64,000 nucleotides of DNA from Paractinoplanes polyasparticus (GTDB taxonomy: Bacteria > Actinomycetota > Actinomycetes > Mycobacteriales > Micromonosporaceae): the NCBI RefSeq assembly GCF_019710575.1, contig NZ_JAHWFK010000013.1, forward strand, positions 310,001 through 374,000. The letters run 5' to 3'. The notes beneath the pieces are model-generated. The model was given only the letters and a program-made list of their open reading frames with translations, was not told where the DNA came from and did not search any database. Positions 16,679 to 25,283 of this stretch are shown one piece after another. Each line of letters starts with the position of its first letter. Position 1 is the stretch's first letter. A program made the translations under genes and the position numbers.

Positions 16679-16998
16679 CAGGAAAGACCAGGCTGCCACG
16701 AAGCGAGAGCCATGTTCACGTACTCCCCCTTCAGCGGAACGCCCTCGGACAGTAACCGCTGGCGGGCCTCCTGCTCGTGCCCGGGTGGCATGCGACCCGC
16801 GCTGTTCACGACCCGGTGCCACGGGACCCCGCCGCCGTGCCGGGCCATGATCGAACCGACGAGGCGGGCGGAGTTGCGGCCCGAGCGGTCGGCCAGGGAA
16901 TCGGCGACCGCCCCGTACGACATCACCCGGCCCCGCGGGATCCGCTCAACGAGTGAAAGCACCTCTTCGACGTACTCCTGCGGTGTCACCCGGGCCAC
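16678..16998 (-). CDS. Alkyltransferase-like (ATL) DNA repair protein, MGMT-related
   Basis: ATL proteins bind O6-alkylguanine and flag it for nucleotide excision repair. The 106-residue product is the DNA-binding domain of methylguanine methyltransferase alone. At the position of the acceptor cysteine (PCHRV) it has W60 in VPWHRVVNSAGR, the hallmark of ATL, so it cannot accept the alkyl group. The arginine finger region RNSARLVGSIM is kept. GTG 16998 is used; GTG 16989 is possible. It is coupled to a methyltransferase downstream and divergent from proB. Confidence 0.88.
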   Translation of the reverse strand: MARVTPQEYVEEVLSLVERIPRGRVMSYGAVADSLADRSGRNSARLVGSIMARHGGGVPWHRVVNSAGRMPPGHEQEARQRLLSEGVPLKGEYVNMALASWQPGLS

Positions 16999-17037
16999 GA
17001 TATGGGATCTCAGGCCGGGTACGCGGGGACAGCCGAG

Positions 17038-17049
17038 CACAATTGGCCG
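17038..17049 (+). promoter_or_regulatory. Likely leaderless promoter (-10) for proB
   Basis: CACAAT at 17038-17043 is six bases before the GTG at 17050, the spacing expected for a leaderless transcript. The same hexamer at the same distance precedes the kinase start at 38611. This spacing argues for GTG 17050 over the in-frame ATG at 17002. Confidence 0.45.
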
Positions 17050-18162
17050 GTGCGCGAACTGGTGACCGGTGCGCGGCGGATCGTGGTCAAGGTGGGTTCC
17101 TCCTCGCTGACCACGGCCGCCGGCGGAATCGACGAGCAGCGCGTCGACAGTCTTGTCGACGTGCTGGGCGGGCTCGCCTCGGGCGGGCGTGAAGTGGTGC
17201 TGGTGTCCAGCGGCGCGATCGCCGCCGGCCTGGCCCCGCTGAACCTGCCGCGCCGGCCGCGCGACCTGGCCACCCAGCAGGCAGCCGCCTCGGTCGGGCA
17301 GGGGCTGCTCATCGGGCGGTACGCGGCGGGCCTGGCCCGGCACGGCCTGACCGTCGGCCAGGTGCTGCTCACGGTCGACGACGTGACCCGCCGCGCGCAC
17401 TACCGCAACGCGTACCGGACGCTGCGCAAGCTCCTCGACCTGGGCGCCCTGCCGATCGTCAACGAGAACGACACGGTCGCCACCGAGGAGATCCGCTTCG
17501 GCGACAACGACCGCCTCGCCGCCCTGGTGGCCGCGCTGGTGCAGGCCGACCTGCTCGTGCTGCTGTCCGACGTCGACGCGCTCTACACCGGCAACCCGTC
17601 CGACCCGTCGTCCCGCAAGATCCCGTACGTGGTGCACGACTCCGACCTCGAGGGCGTCAACATCGCCACGCCGAGCCGGTCCAGGGTCGGCACCGGCGGC
17701 ATGGTCACCAAGGTCGAGGCGGCCCGCATCGCCACCGGCTTCGGCATCCCGGTCGTGCTCACGGCCGCTCCCCTGGCCGGTTCGGCGCTCGCCGGAGACG
17801 AGGTCGGCACCCTGTTCAGTCCGGCCGAGCACCGGCCCACGGCCCGGCTCTTCTGGCTCGCGCACGCGACCGCGCCGCGGGGCCGGCTGCATCTCGACCC
17901 GGGCGCGGTGGCCGCCGTCGTCGCGCGGCGCAAGTCGTTGCTGCCCGCGGGCATCACCGCGGTCGACGGCTCGTTCGCCGCCGGTGACCCGGTCGACCTG
18001 GTCGACGCGGGGTCGGGCGCGCCGGTCGCCCGGGGCCTGGTCAACTACGACGCGGTCGAACTGCCCGCGCTGCTGGGACGCTCCACCCCCGAGTTGGCCG
18101 CCGCTCTGGGCCCGGGATATGAACGAGAGGTCGTGCACCGCGACGACCTCGTCCTCCTGTAA
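17050..18162 (+). CDS. proB: Glutamate 5-kinase with PUA domain
   Basis: ProB phosphorylates L-glutamate in the first step of proline synthesis. The 370-residue product starts with the amino-acid-kinase motif [13 protein letters not shown], contains [11 protein letters not shown] and [18 protein letters not shown] (substrate binding), and has a C-terminal PUA domain from about residue 275. GTG at 17050 is preferred because the sequence [10 protein letters not shown] begins family similarity there and a -10-like CACAAT lies six bases ahead. ATG at 17002 would add 16 residues and start three bases from the divergent ATL gene. It is followed by proA after 23 bases. Confidence 0.94.
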   Translation: MRELVTGARRIVVKVGSSSLTTAAGGIDEQRVDSLVDVLGGLASGGREVVLVSSGAIAAGLAPLNLPRRPRDLATQQAAASVGQGLLIGRYAAGLARHGLTVGQVLLTVDDVTRRAHYRNAYRTLRKLLDLGALPIVNENDTVATEEIRFGDNDRLAALVAALVQADLLVLLSDVDALYTGNPSDPSSRKIPYVVHDSDLEGVNIATPSRSRVGTGGMVTKVEAARIATGFGIPVVLTAAPLAGSALAGDEVGTLFSPAEHRPTARLFWLAHATAPRGRLHLDPGAVAAVVARRKSLLPAGITAVDGSFAAGDPVDLVDAGSGAPVARGLVNYDAVELPALLGRSTPELAAALGPGYEREVVHRDDLVLL

Positions 18163-18185
18163 ACCGAACCTTTCTGGGGTACGCC

Positions 18186-19433
18186 ATGACGACCGTCCTG
18201 CAGCAGGCCGCCGACGCACGCGTGGCAGCCATCGACCTCGCCGCCGCCACGCGATCCGACAAAGACAGGGCGCTGCTGCTGATGGCCGACCGCCTGGTCG
18301 AGCGCGCGGCCGACATCGTCGCGGCGAACGAGGTCGACGTGACCAACGGGCGCACCGGCGGCCTGTCCGAGGCGATGATCGACCGGCTCACGCTCACCCC
18401 GGCGCGGGTCGAGGCGATGGCCGAGGGACTGCGGGAACTGGCCGCGCTGCCCGATCCGGTGGGCGACGTGGTGCGGGGTTCGACCCTGGCCAACGGGCTC
18501 GAGCTGCGTCAGGTGCGGGTGCCGTTCGGCGTGGTCGGCATCATCTACGAGGGCCGGCCCAACGTGACCGCCGACGCCGCCGGCATCTGCCTCAAGTCGG
18601 GCAACGCGGTGCTGCTGCGCGGCTCGGGCTCGGCACTCAGCTCCAACGCGGCGATCGTCTCGGTGCTGCGCAAGGCGGTGGCCGACAGCGGCCTGCCGGC
18701 CGACACGATTCAGCTGCTCGACGCGACCAGCCGCGACTCGGTCAAGGAGCTCATGCGGGCCCGCGGACTGGTCGACGTGCTGATTCCGCGGGGCGGAGCT
18801 TCGTTGATCAAGACGGTGGTCGAGGAGTCGACCGTGCCGGTGATCGAGACCGGTGTCGGCAACTGTCACGTCTATGTGGACGAGGCCGCCGACCTCGAGA
18901 AGGCGCTGGCGGTCGCGGTCAACTCGAAGACCCAGCGGCTGTCCACCTGCAACACGGCCGAGTCGCTGCTCGTGCACGCGGCCATCGCCGACCGGTTCCT
19001 GCCGCTGGTGCTGCCCGAACTGGCCGACGCCGGGGTCACCGTGCACGGCGATCCGCAGGTGGCGGCGTACGACCCGGCGGTCGTGCCGGCCACCGAGGAG
19101 GACTGGGGCCGCGAGTACCTGTCGGCCGACCTGGCGGTGGCGATCGTCGACTCGCTCGACGACGCGGTCGACCACATCCGCCGCTACGGTTCGGGCCACA
19201 CCGAGGCCATCGTGAGCGAATCGGTGACGGCCACGCGGCACTTCACGGCCCGGGTCGACGCGGCCGCGGTGATGGTGAACGCGTCCACCCGGTTCACCGA
19301 CGGCGGCGAGTTCGGGTTCGGCGCTGAGATCGGCATCAGCACTCAGAAGCTGCACGCCCGGGGACCGATGGGGCTGCCCGAGCTCACCTCGACGAAGTAC
19401 GTCGTGACGGGCAACGGCCACATTCGACGGTGA
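18186..19433 (+). CDS. proA: Gamma-glutamyl phosphate reductase
   Basis: ProA reduces gamma-glutamyl phosphate to glutamate semialdehyde with NADPH, the second step of proline synthesis. The 415-residue product has normal length. C255 in [11 protein letters not shown] is the catalytic cysteine of this aldehyde-dehydrogenase relative; [15 protein letters not shown] is the typical nucleotide-site segment. The ATG at 18186 lies 23 bases after proB, indicating an operon. No proC is present nearby. Confidence 0.96.
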   Translation: MTTVLQQAADARVAAIDLAAATRSDKDRALLLMADRLVERAADIVAANEVDVTNGRTGGLSEAMIDRLTLTPARVEAMAEGLRELAALPDPVGDVVRGSTLANGLELRQVRVPFGVVGIIYEGRPNVTADAAGICLKSGNAVLLRGSGSALSSNAAIVSVLRKAVADSGLPADTIQLLDATSRDSVKELMRARGLVDVLIPRGGASLIKTVVEESTVPVIETGVGNCHVYVDEAADLEKALAVAVNSKTQRLSTCNTAESLLVHAAIADRFLPLVLPELADAGVTVHGDPQVAAYDPAVVPATEEDWGREYLSADLAVAIVDSLDDAVDHIRRYGSGHTEAIVSESVTATRHFTARVDAAAVMVNASTRFTDGGEFGFGAEIGISTQKLHARGPMGLPELTSTKYVVTGNGHIRR

Positions 19434-19502
19434 TCCTCACGCCTTCTCCGGATCACGGAGGCGGGCAGGCCCGGGTTCGCCGGGGCCGAGGGGTCGTGCG
19501 AG

Positions 19503-20189
19503 TCATTCGCCGGCCGGGGTGGACAGAGCCGGCGCCTTGGTCGGCTCGGCGGACGGCGCCGAGCTCACGGTCGGCGCCGGGCCGGTCGGCTTCGACGACG
19601 GAACCGGGTCGGTCGGCTTCGACGACGGAACCGGATGGGACGGCTTCGACGACGGAACCGGGCGGGACGAAGGTGGTGCGGTCGGTGCCGGGCTGGTCGG
19701 TGCTGGACTCGTCGGCGCTGAACTCGTCGGCACGGGCACGGTGGGTGACGGGCTGGTCGGTGAAATCGAGGGTGCGGTGACGGCATCGGGCTTGCCGACG
19801 GTCACTGGCGTGGCGGGACCCGGCACGGAGCGCCAGTCATTGCCGACGAGCGCCACGACCGCGTACGCCCAACGGCCCGCCGGAACGCCACCCTCGGTGC
19901 ACGAGGTATCGGTGAGCACACCCGAACAGCCCCGCTCGACGGTGACCGTCGCACCGGTCGCCGCGTTGATCCGGGACAGCCGGTAACCCCGCACAGGGAT
20001 CGGGCTCTCCCGCCAGTCGACCGTCACCGACGAGCCGTGCGTTTCGACGACGGGCGCGCCAACGGCGGGCACAGCACCGGCTCGGGCCGTAGCCGCGCCG
20101 CCGGCTGTCGCGCCCCAGGACGCCGAGGCGGCCGGAGAGGCGACCAGAATCATGGCTCCGGCCATGGTCAGCACAAACGGAGTTCTCAT
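19503..20189 (-). CDS. Secreted protein with FN3-like domain and Ser/Pro/Thr/Lys repeat tail
   Basis: The 228-residue product has a signal peptide (residues 1-24, ending ASPAASA). A beta-sandwich-like region follows to about residue 138 (GSSVTVDWRESPIPVRGYRL), with two cysteines (CSGVLTDTSC) that could form a disulfide. The last 90 residues are a low-complexity tail with units such as VPSSKPTDP. Right after the signal peptide is WGATAGGAATARAG, which resembles the same region of the neighbouring secreted protein. It lacks a sortase motif or a clear membrane anchor. A role in the cell surface is likely; no function is known. Confidence 0.75.
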   Translation of the reverse strand: MRTPFVLTMAGAMILVASPAASASWGATAGGAATARAGAVPAVGAPVVETHGSSVTVDWRESPIPVRGYRLSRINAATGATVTVERGCSGVLTDTSCTEGGVPAGRWAYAVVALVGNDWRSVPGPATPVTVGKPDAVTAPSISPTSPSPTVPVPTSSAPTSPAPTSPAPTAPPSSRPVPSSKPSHPVPSSKPTDPVPSSKPTGPAPTVSSAPSAEPTKAPALSTPAGE

Positions 20190-20320
20190 GGCCCGCCTTA
20201 GCCTTCGGGGAAGTACACATCGGACACGCGGAGCGAAGCACAGTTCGCCCGGCGCCGCCCGTGCCATCGGACGCGTGAGGCGAGGCACGAATCGCTGCGC
20301 CCCGCCCCGCGTCAGCCGGT

Positions 20321-20830
20321 TCAGCTCTCGGCGCTGAGACCGCTCACCTCGACCGGGATGCTGAAGGTCGCACCCTGGCAGCCGTCCTCGGAACCGTTGA
20401 TCATGCGGACCGCGTCCGGCAGCGTGAAGGTCTTCGTCTCGCCGCCCTTCACGAACAGGTGGAGGCCGGAAAGGACACCGTTGCTGCCGACCGGTCCGGC
20501 GCTGAAGTCTCCGAAGTAGACGCCGGTGTTGATGCAGCTGCCCTTGCCGCCGGTCGCCGTGACGCCGTCGTTCGGCGCCCAGACGACCTTGTTGACGGCC
20601 ACGCCGTACCCGTTGGGGTTGGTGATCGTGATGGTGGCGTCGCCGGTGGTCTGCGGGTAGAGCGTGGTGCTGCTCTCGACCGTCTTGACCACGAGCTGCT
20701 GGGCCTCGCCGGCCTTGGCCGCGGCGTTGCCGGTGCCGTTGGCCAGCCAGTCGGCCCAGGCCGCGCCGGCGACACCGGTCAGGGCGAGGGTCGAGACGAT
20801 GACGACGGCGCGCTTGGTGGACTTACGCAT
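20321..20830 (-). CDS. Secreted beta-sandwich-like protein of unknown function
   Basis: The 169-residue product has a signal peptide (residues 1 to about 26, KRAVVIVSTLALTGVAGAA). The mature part starts with WLANGTGNAAAKAG, then beta-rich sequence with TITNPNGYGVAVNKV and two cysteines likely paired. The pattern recalls secreted TasA/camelysin-like actinobacterial proteins, but I cannot confirm that. ATG 20830 follows AGGAG by seven bases. It is transcribed toward the FN3-like gene 132 bases away, probably one unit. Its 271-base upstream region is unusually long for this window. Confidence 0.75.
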   Translation of the reverse strand: MRKSTKRAVVIVSTLALTGVAGAAWADWLANGTGNAAAKAGEAQQLVVKTVESSTTLYPQTTGDATITITNPNGYGVAVNKVVWAPNDGVTATGGKGSCINTGVYFGDFSAGPVGSNGVLSGLHLFVKGGETKTFTLPDAVRMINGSEDGCQGATFSIPVEVSGLSAES

Positions 20831-21102
20831 GGGTGGGCTCCTGGCGAAGTAGATGCTTCGAGGCGCCGGTTTCGCCACTGACTCCCCGCCGGGCTGTGGC
20901 GACCAACTTCATCGCCCCGCGGATCCTCGTCTCGCCCAGGCCCTCCGTCGGGCCTGCACCCACTGTGCCGCAGCTGTGCCCGGCCTCTCTACCGCCTTTG
21001 TAACCGAGAGTGACGTCGTCCAGGTAGCCGAACCATAGCCGATCGGGTATTTCAGGGTGCAAATCGGTTGCAACCGTTGACGCCGATCACCGTCAGCGAT
21101 GG
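20831..21102. other. 272-base intergenic region upstream of the secreted-protein genes
   Basis: This region lies between the stop of the prenyltransferase-like gene and the start of the secreted protein gene. It holds a perfect 12-bp palindrome at 21065-21076 and otherwise GC-rich sequence that could fold as an RNA leader. A 79-codon leftward frame here has no family similarity that I recognise and looks like chance. I could not match it to a known riboswitch. Confidence 0.4.
21065..21076. promoter_or_regulatory. Perfect palindrome CGGTTGCAACCG
   Basis: CGGTTGCAACCG equals its own reverse complement. It is in the intergenic region about 235 bases before the secreted-protein start and 27 bases after the end of the upstream gene. 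It could be an operator; no cognate regulator is adjacent. Confidence 0.35.
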
Positions 21103-21909
21103 TCAGCGGCAGGCACGCAGGACGGTCAGGGTGGTGTTCACGTCGAAGATCGGGCCCTCGGCGCTGTCCCAGCCGCCGTCGGTCCGCTGGGTCTCGCCGA
21201 GGCGCTTGCGGGCGCTCTGGAGCAGCCAGTCGTCGCCCAGGTTGACGCGGCGCAGGGCCGCTGCCATCGATGCGACGTCGGCCGGGGCCATGTCGGGCAG
21301 CCGGTCGCCGAGCACGAGCTGCACTCGCGCCGACTCGTAGAAGTACTGCTGGCCGTAGAGCAGCCCGGCTGCGTGCCAGCCGGCGGCCAGGAACGAGGGC
21401 CAGGTGCCGTCGGGCCGGATCTGGTGGACGACCCAGGTGGCGGCGGCGCCCAGCGTGCGCCCGTACCGGGCCGGCACGTCGAAGTGGGGGTGCGCCTCAT
21501 ACTCGGCCAGCGTCATCCAGAAGCCGGCCACGGTGGTGAGATAGAGAGTGGCCTCGGGATCGCCGGGCATCGCCCAGGCGGGAGCCTCGGCGGCGAGCTC
21601 CTCCGCCTCCTGCCAGGTGCCGTCCGGACGCTGCACAGCGGCCAGCCAGGCCAGCGCCCGGTCGACCGGCTCGCCGCGCAGGCCGCCGAGGTCGTCGAGC
21701 TCGTTGAGACGGAAGCAGGTGGCGTCGATCGAGCTGACCGCGCCGTCGGTCGAGGCGGGCCAGCCGCCGGCCTCGGTCTGCCCCTCGACGATCCGGTCGA
21801 TCACCTGGGGATCCGGGCGCTGACCGGTGCGCAGGTAGGAGAGACGCGCCCGTTCGACGGGGTCGCCGTGCGCGACGACATAACCAATCGCAGCGTCGAT
21901 GTCTACCAC
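21103..21909 (-). CDS. Prenyltransferase/squalene-oxidase-repeat (alpha-toroid) protein
   Basis: The 268-residue product contains several QW-like repeats of the terpene cyclase/prenyltransferase alpha-barrel (GGWPAST, DGTWQEAEE, DGTWPSF, GGWDSAEG). It is about half the size of a squalene-hopene cyclase and lacks a visible DxDD catalytic motif, so it is probably a single-domain toroid protein and not a complete cyclase. GTG 21909 is used because the similar part starts there; the frame is open to 21984. It is alone between a palindrome region and the moeZ terminator. Confidence 0.75.
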   Translation of the reverse strand: MVDIDAAIGYVVAHGDPVERARLSYLRTGQRPDPQVIDRIVEGQTEAGGWPASTDGAVSSIDATCFRLNELDDLGGLRGEPVDRALAWLAAVQRPDGTWQEAEELAAEAPAWAMPGDPEATLYLTTVAGFWMTLAEYEAHPHFDVPARYGRTLGAAATWVVHQIRPDGTWPSFLAAGWHAAGLLYGQQYFYESARVQLVLGDRLPDMAPADVASMAAALRRVNLGDDWLLQSARKRLGETQRTDGGWDSAEGPIFDVNTTLTVLRACR

Positions 21910-21990
21910 CCGGGTGACGCTACAACCCGTTGCTGCATTTCGCCGTGCCGTCCGGGCACATGCCCAATAGGTCCGTTCCGTCACTCACCC

Positions 21991-22030
21991 ATCACGCTGA
22001 GAAGTCAGACTCACGACTTCTCAGCGTGAT
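21991..22030 (-). terminator. 16-bp perfect hairpin downstream of moeZ
   Basis: ATCACGCTGAGAAGTC (21991-22006) and its exact complement (22015-22030) flank an 8-base loop. It begins 16 bases past the moeZ stop at 22046, reading leftward. There is no T-run after it on either strand, a common form of actinobacterial terminator. Confidence 0.8.
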
Positions 22031-22045
22031 GATGTGGTCACTGAA

Positions 22046-23227
22046 TCAGTACGACGGCTGCGAAGGGTCGACCGTGTTGACCCACGAGACGATGCCGCCC
22101 TGGACGTGCACGGCGTCCTTGAAGCCGGCGGCCTTGAGCGCCGCCAGCGCCTCGGCCGAGCGCACACCCGACTTGCAGTGCAGCACGATCTGCCTGTCCT
22201 GCGGGAAGCGCGCCAGCGCCTCGCCCGAAAGGATCTCGCCCTTGGGGATCAGCGTCGCGCCCGGGATGCGGTTGATCTCCCACTCGGCCGGCTCGCGGAC
22301 GTCGACCAGGAACAGGTCCTTGCCCGAGTCCTGCCAGTCCTTCAGCTCGCGGGCCGTGATGGTCGCGTCGAGCGTGGCCTCTTCGGCCTCGGGCGACACC
22401 GCGCCGCAGAAGTCCTCGTAGTCTTCCAGCAGTTCGGTGACGGTGGGGTTCTCACCGCAGAGCGCGCAGTTCGGGTCCTTCCGAACCTTGATCTTGCGGT
22501 ATTCCATCTCGAGGGCGTCGTAGACCATCAGCCGGCCCACCAGCGGCTCGCCGATGCCGGTCAGCAGCTTGATGGCCTCGTTGACCTGGATCGAGCCGAT
22601 CGACGCGCACAGCACGCCGAGGACGCCGCCCTCGGCGCAGCTCGGCACCATGCCGGGCGGCGGGGGCTCGGGGTAGAGGCAGCGGTAGCAGGGACCGTGC
22701 TCCTCCCAGAAGACGGAGGCCTGGCCGTCGAAGCGGTAGATCGACCCCCAGACGTACGGCTTGCCGAGCAGCACGGCGGCGTCGTTGACCATGTAACGCG
22801 TCGCGAAGTTGTCGGTGCCGTCGACGATCAGGTCGTACTGGCTGAAGATCTCTTTGACGTTGTCGACGTCGAGCGCGGTGTTGTGGATGACCACGTTCAC
22901 CAGCGGGTTGACCTCGCGGATGCTCGCGGCGGCGGACTCGGCCTTGGGCCGGCCGATGTCGGAGACGCCGTGGATGATCTGGCGCTGGAGGTTGGACTCG
23001 TCGACGGTGTCGAAGTCGACGATGCCCAGCGTGCCCACGCCGGCGGCGGCGAGGTAGAGCAGCGCCGGCGAACCGAGGCCGCCCGCGCCGACGACCAGAA
23101 CCTTCGAGTTCTTCAGCCGCTTCTGGCCGTCCATCCCGACATCCGGGATGATCAGGTGCCGCGAATAACGGCGGATCTCATCGACGGTCAGCTCTGCGGC
23201 CGGCTCGACGAGCGGGGGCAGTGCCAC
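22046..23227 (-). CDS. moeZ: Adenylyltransferase/sulfurtransferase MoeZ (ThiF/E1-like plus rhodanese)
   Basis: MoeZ activates small sulfur-carrier proteins by adenylation and sulfurates them for molybdopterin, thio-metabolite or cysteine synthesis. The 393-residue product has an E1-like domain with GAGGLGSPALLYLAAAG (nucleotide binding), a zinc site of two CxxC pairs (CYRC and CALC), and a C-terminal rhodanese domain with active loop HCKSGVRSAEAL. GTG 23227 follows GGGGAG by five bases and starts the conserved ALPPLVEPAAELT. It is monocistronic, closed by the 21991-22030 hairpin. Confidence 0.95.
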   Translation of the reverse strand: MALPPLVEPAAELTVDEIRRYSRHLIIPDVGMDGQKRLKNSKVLVVGAGGLGSPALLYLAAAGVGTLGIVDFDTVDESNLQRQIIHGVSDIGRPKAESAAASIREVNPLVNVVIHNTALDVDNVKEIFSQYDLIVDGTDNFATRYMVNDAAVLLGKPYVWGSIYRFDGQASVFWEEHGPCYRCLYPEPPPPGMVPSCAEGGVLGVLCASIGSIQVNEAIKLLTGIGEPLVGRLMVYDALEMEYRKIKVRKDPNCALCGENPTVTELLEDYEDFCGAVSPEAEEATLDATITARELKDWQDSGKDLFLVDVREPAEWEINRIPGATLIPKGEILSGEALARFPQDRQIVLHCKSGVRSAEALAALKAAGFKDAVHVQGGIVSWVNTVDPSQPSY

Positions 23228-23344
23228 GTTAACTCCCCGGGTTGACGGTAAGGATCGCCCACCATTGTCACTCGCGACGGCCGCGATCGGCCATGACGTT
23301 ACCCATAGGCCCGGCATGCGGGACGCGGGAATTTTCCTGGCCGT

Positions 23345-24220
23345 TCACAGAGAAGGGCCGGTCAGCGCCTTTCCCTTGAGGCGCGGCCACGCGTACGCGT
23401 GACAGCCGCGCAGCGTGAGGGTCTGCTGCACCATGACCGGAGCCGGGCCGCCGGCCCGCGGGCACCCCTGATGGTGGTGCCCCAGCTCGTGGCCGACCTC
23501 GTGGTTGATCACATATTGCCGATAGATCGAGAGGGGAACCTTCGCGGTCACGTACGGGGTCGCCGAGAGCCGCCACCGGTCGAGGTTGATGATCGCCTTT
23601 CCGGTGGCCCGGCACGACGTGTACGGGCGCCCGCCGACCCGGATGTTGGTGCCGCCCATCAGGCACATCCGGCCGGCCGTTTCCCGAGTGGCGAGATACA
23701 CCGTGAAGTCGGCCGGGTCGGCGCCGCCCACCTTCTGCAGGCGCCACTGCCCGCCGCCGGTCCAGCTGCGCGGGTCCCCGAGGGTGGCCGCGACCTGCCC
23801 GGCGAAGTCGGCCGCGTCCTCGTTGCTGCCCTTCTCGACGGCCACCCGGAACCGCCGGAGCTGGCCCTTGCTGCCCACGACGGGACCCCGCCCGGCGGCG
23901 TACGCGAACTGGCCGGAACCGCGGGTGGGCACCGCGCCCGGCAGTTGCAGGACGGGCTTCGGCGGGGTTCTCGACGGCGAAGCCGAGGGTGGCGGCGACG
24001 AAGCCGAGGGTGGCGGCGACAGCGATGGCGGCGACGACATGACCGGCACGGCAATGGGCGGGACCGCCACCGGAGCCGGGTCCTGCTCGATGCGCCGGCC
24101 CACCGCGAAACCGGCCCCGGCCACGATGATCAGCGCGAAGGCGGCCAGCCACCATTTACGCCACCGGTCCGGGCCGGATGGCGGGCGAAGGGCGGGTGGC
24201 GCAACGGCTTCGTCGATCAT
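23345..24220 (-). CDS. DUF3152 membrane-anchored putative zinc metalloprotease
   Basis: DUF3152 proteins are actinobacterial extracellular proteins with a metzincin-like active site. In this 291-residue product a transmembrane helix lies at about residues 23-41 (WWLAAFALIIVAGAGFAVG), followed by a Pro/Ser-rich linker to about 95 and a globular domain. The motif H240-E-V-G-H244-E-L-G-H248 is the zinc site HExxHxxxH. Four cysteines near the site could form disulfides. ATG 24220 places the helix near the N-terminus (type II topology). Substrates are unknown. Confidence 0.87.
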   Translation of the reverse strand: MIDEAVAPPALRPPSGPDRWRKWWLAAFALIIVAGAGFAVGRRIEQDPAPVAVPPIAVPVMSSPPSLSPPPSASSPPPSASPSRTPPKPVLQLPGAVPTRGSGQFAYAAGRGPVVGSKGQLRRFRVAVEKGSNEDAADFAGQVAATLGDPRSWTGGGQWRLQKVGGADPADFTVYLATRETAGRMCLMGGTNIRVGGRPYTSCRATGKAIINLDRWRLSATPYVTAKVPLSIYRQYVINHEVGHELGHHHQGCPRAGGPAPVMVQQTLTLRGCHAYAWPRLKGKALTGPSL

Positions 24221-24320
24221 CGCCGCCAGCGTCGCATATCGGGCTGAACGGTGTCCGGCCCTGCTGGATCTTATGAGATCCGCGTCGCGCCTCGCTCCCA
24301 CCCCAACTACGAAACAGAAC

Positions 24321-25283
24321 CTAGCGCCCGACCGGGGAGTTGATCTCGTCGAGCATGCCCACCACGGCCCGGGCCACCACGCGGGGGACCTCCATCTGGG
24401 CGACGTGGCCGACACCGGGCAGCATCAGCAGGCGGGAGTCCGGGATCGCGCGGGCCACCTGCATCGGCACCCGCGGGTCGACGAGCTTGTCGTTCAGCCC
24501 GCCGACGACCAGCGTCGGCGCCTGGACCCGGGCCGCCAGCCGCCACTGCGAGTTCGCTCCCGGCAGGTAGGCACGCAAGAAGCTGGAGACCAGCCCGCGC
24601 AGCGTGCCGAGGTAGGCCTTGGGATAGTGCTCCACGGTGTAGCGCAGCCTGATCTCTTCCATCGCCTCGGCGCGACGCTGCGGGGAGACCTTGCGGGTGT
24701 CGCCGAAACAGGCGGCCAGCACCTGCTCGGCCATCTCTTCGGCGGTCAGGCGCGAGAACGCCCACCCGAGCACGCGGTCGGCCCGCGGGAGCGCCAGCAA
24801 CGGCAGGGCACGGGCCTGGGCCGTACGCCGGGGATCGAGAAACGGCATGGCCGGGGAAACCAGCGTCAGCGTACGCACGAGGTCGGGCCGCAGACCGGCC
24901 ACGCGCACCGCGATCGAACCCCCGAGCGAGTTGCCGACCAGGTGGACCGGCCCCCGCCCGTCGTGCTCGAAATAGCTGATCAGCGTGCCCGCGAACGAGC
25001 CGATCGAGTAGCGCGGACTCGGGTCGCTGTAGCCGAAGCCTGGCAGGTCGACCGCCCGGGCGTCGAACCGGTCGGCGAGCAGGCCCGCGAAGTCGGTGAA
25101 ATTCTGCGAGGACCCGCCCAGTCCGTGCACGTAGACGGCCGGTTCGGCCTCGGGCCGCGTGGCCGGGGTGTCGCGGACATGGAGCATCGCCCCGCCGACG
25201 GTGACCCGTCGCGCGGGCCAGGGATCCGGTGCTTCGCCCTCCGGCAGCAGCGAGCTGTCGGGGGCCAGGTTGGCGCCTCTCAT
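24321..25283 (-). CDS. Alpha/beta hydrolase
   Basis: The 320-residue product has the serine-hydrolase fold: oxyanion VYVHGLGGSSQNFTDFA, nucleophile elbow HLVGNSLGGS with S119, an acid in GGLNDKLVDPR and the histidine in PGVGHVAQMEVP. The ATG at 25283 overlaps the stop of the large upstream repeat protein (ATGA), so the two are translated together. The substrate is not predictable; haloperoxidase- or esterase-like enzymes share this layout. Confidence 0.88.
   Translation of the reverse strand: MRGANLAPDSSLLPEGEAPDPWPARRVTVGGAMLHVRDTPATRPEAEPAVYVHGLGGSSQNFTDFAGLLADRFDARAVDLPGFGYSDPSPRYSIGSFAGTLISYFEHDGRGPVHLVGNSLGGSIAVRVAGLRPDLVRTLTLVSPAMPFLDPRRTAQARALPLLALPRADRVLGWAFSRLTAEEMAEQVLAACFGDTRKVSPQRRAEAMEEIRLRYTVEHYPKAYLGTLRGLVSSFLRAYLPGANSQWRLAARVQAPTLVVGGLNDKLVDPRVPMQVARAIPDSRLLMLPGVGHVAQMEVPRVVARAVVGMLDEINSPVGR

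Noticed and set aside
17002..17049. Extended proB start at ATG 17002
   Set aside because: It would begin three bases from the divergent gene, and family similarity and a -10-like box support GTG 17050.
20823..21062. 79-codon leftward frame in the leader of the secreted gene
   Set aside because: There is no similarity, no ribosome site, and composition is unlike its neighbours.
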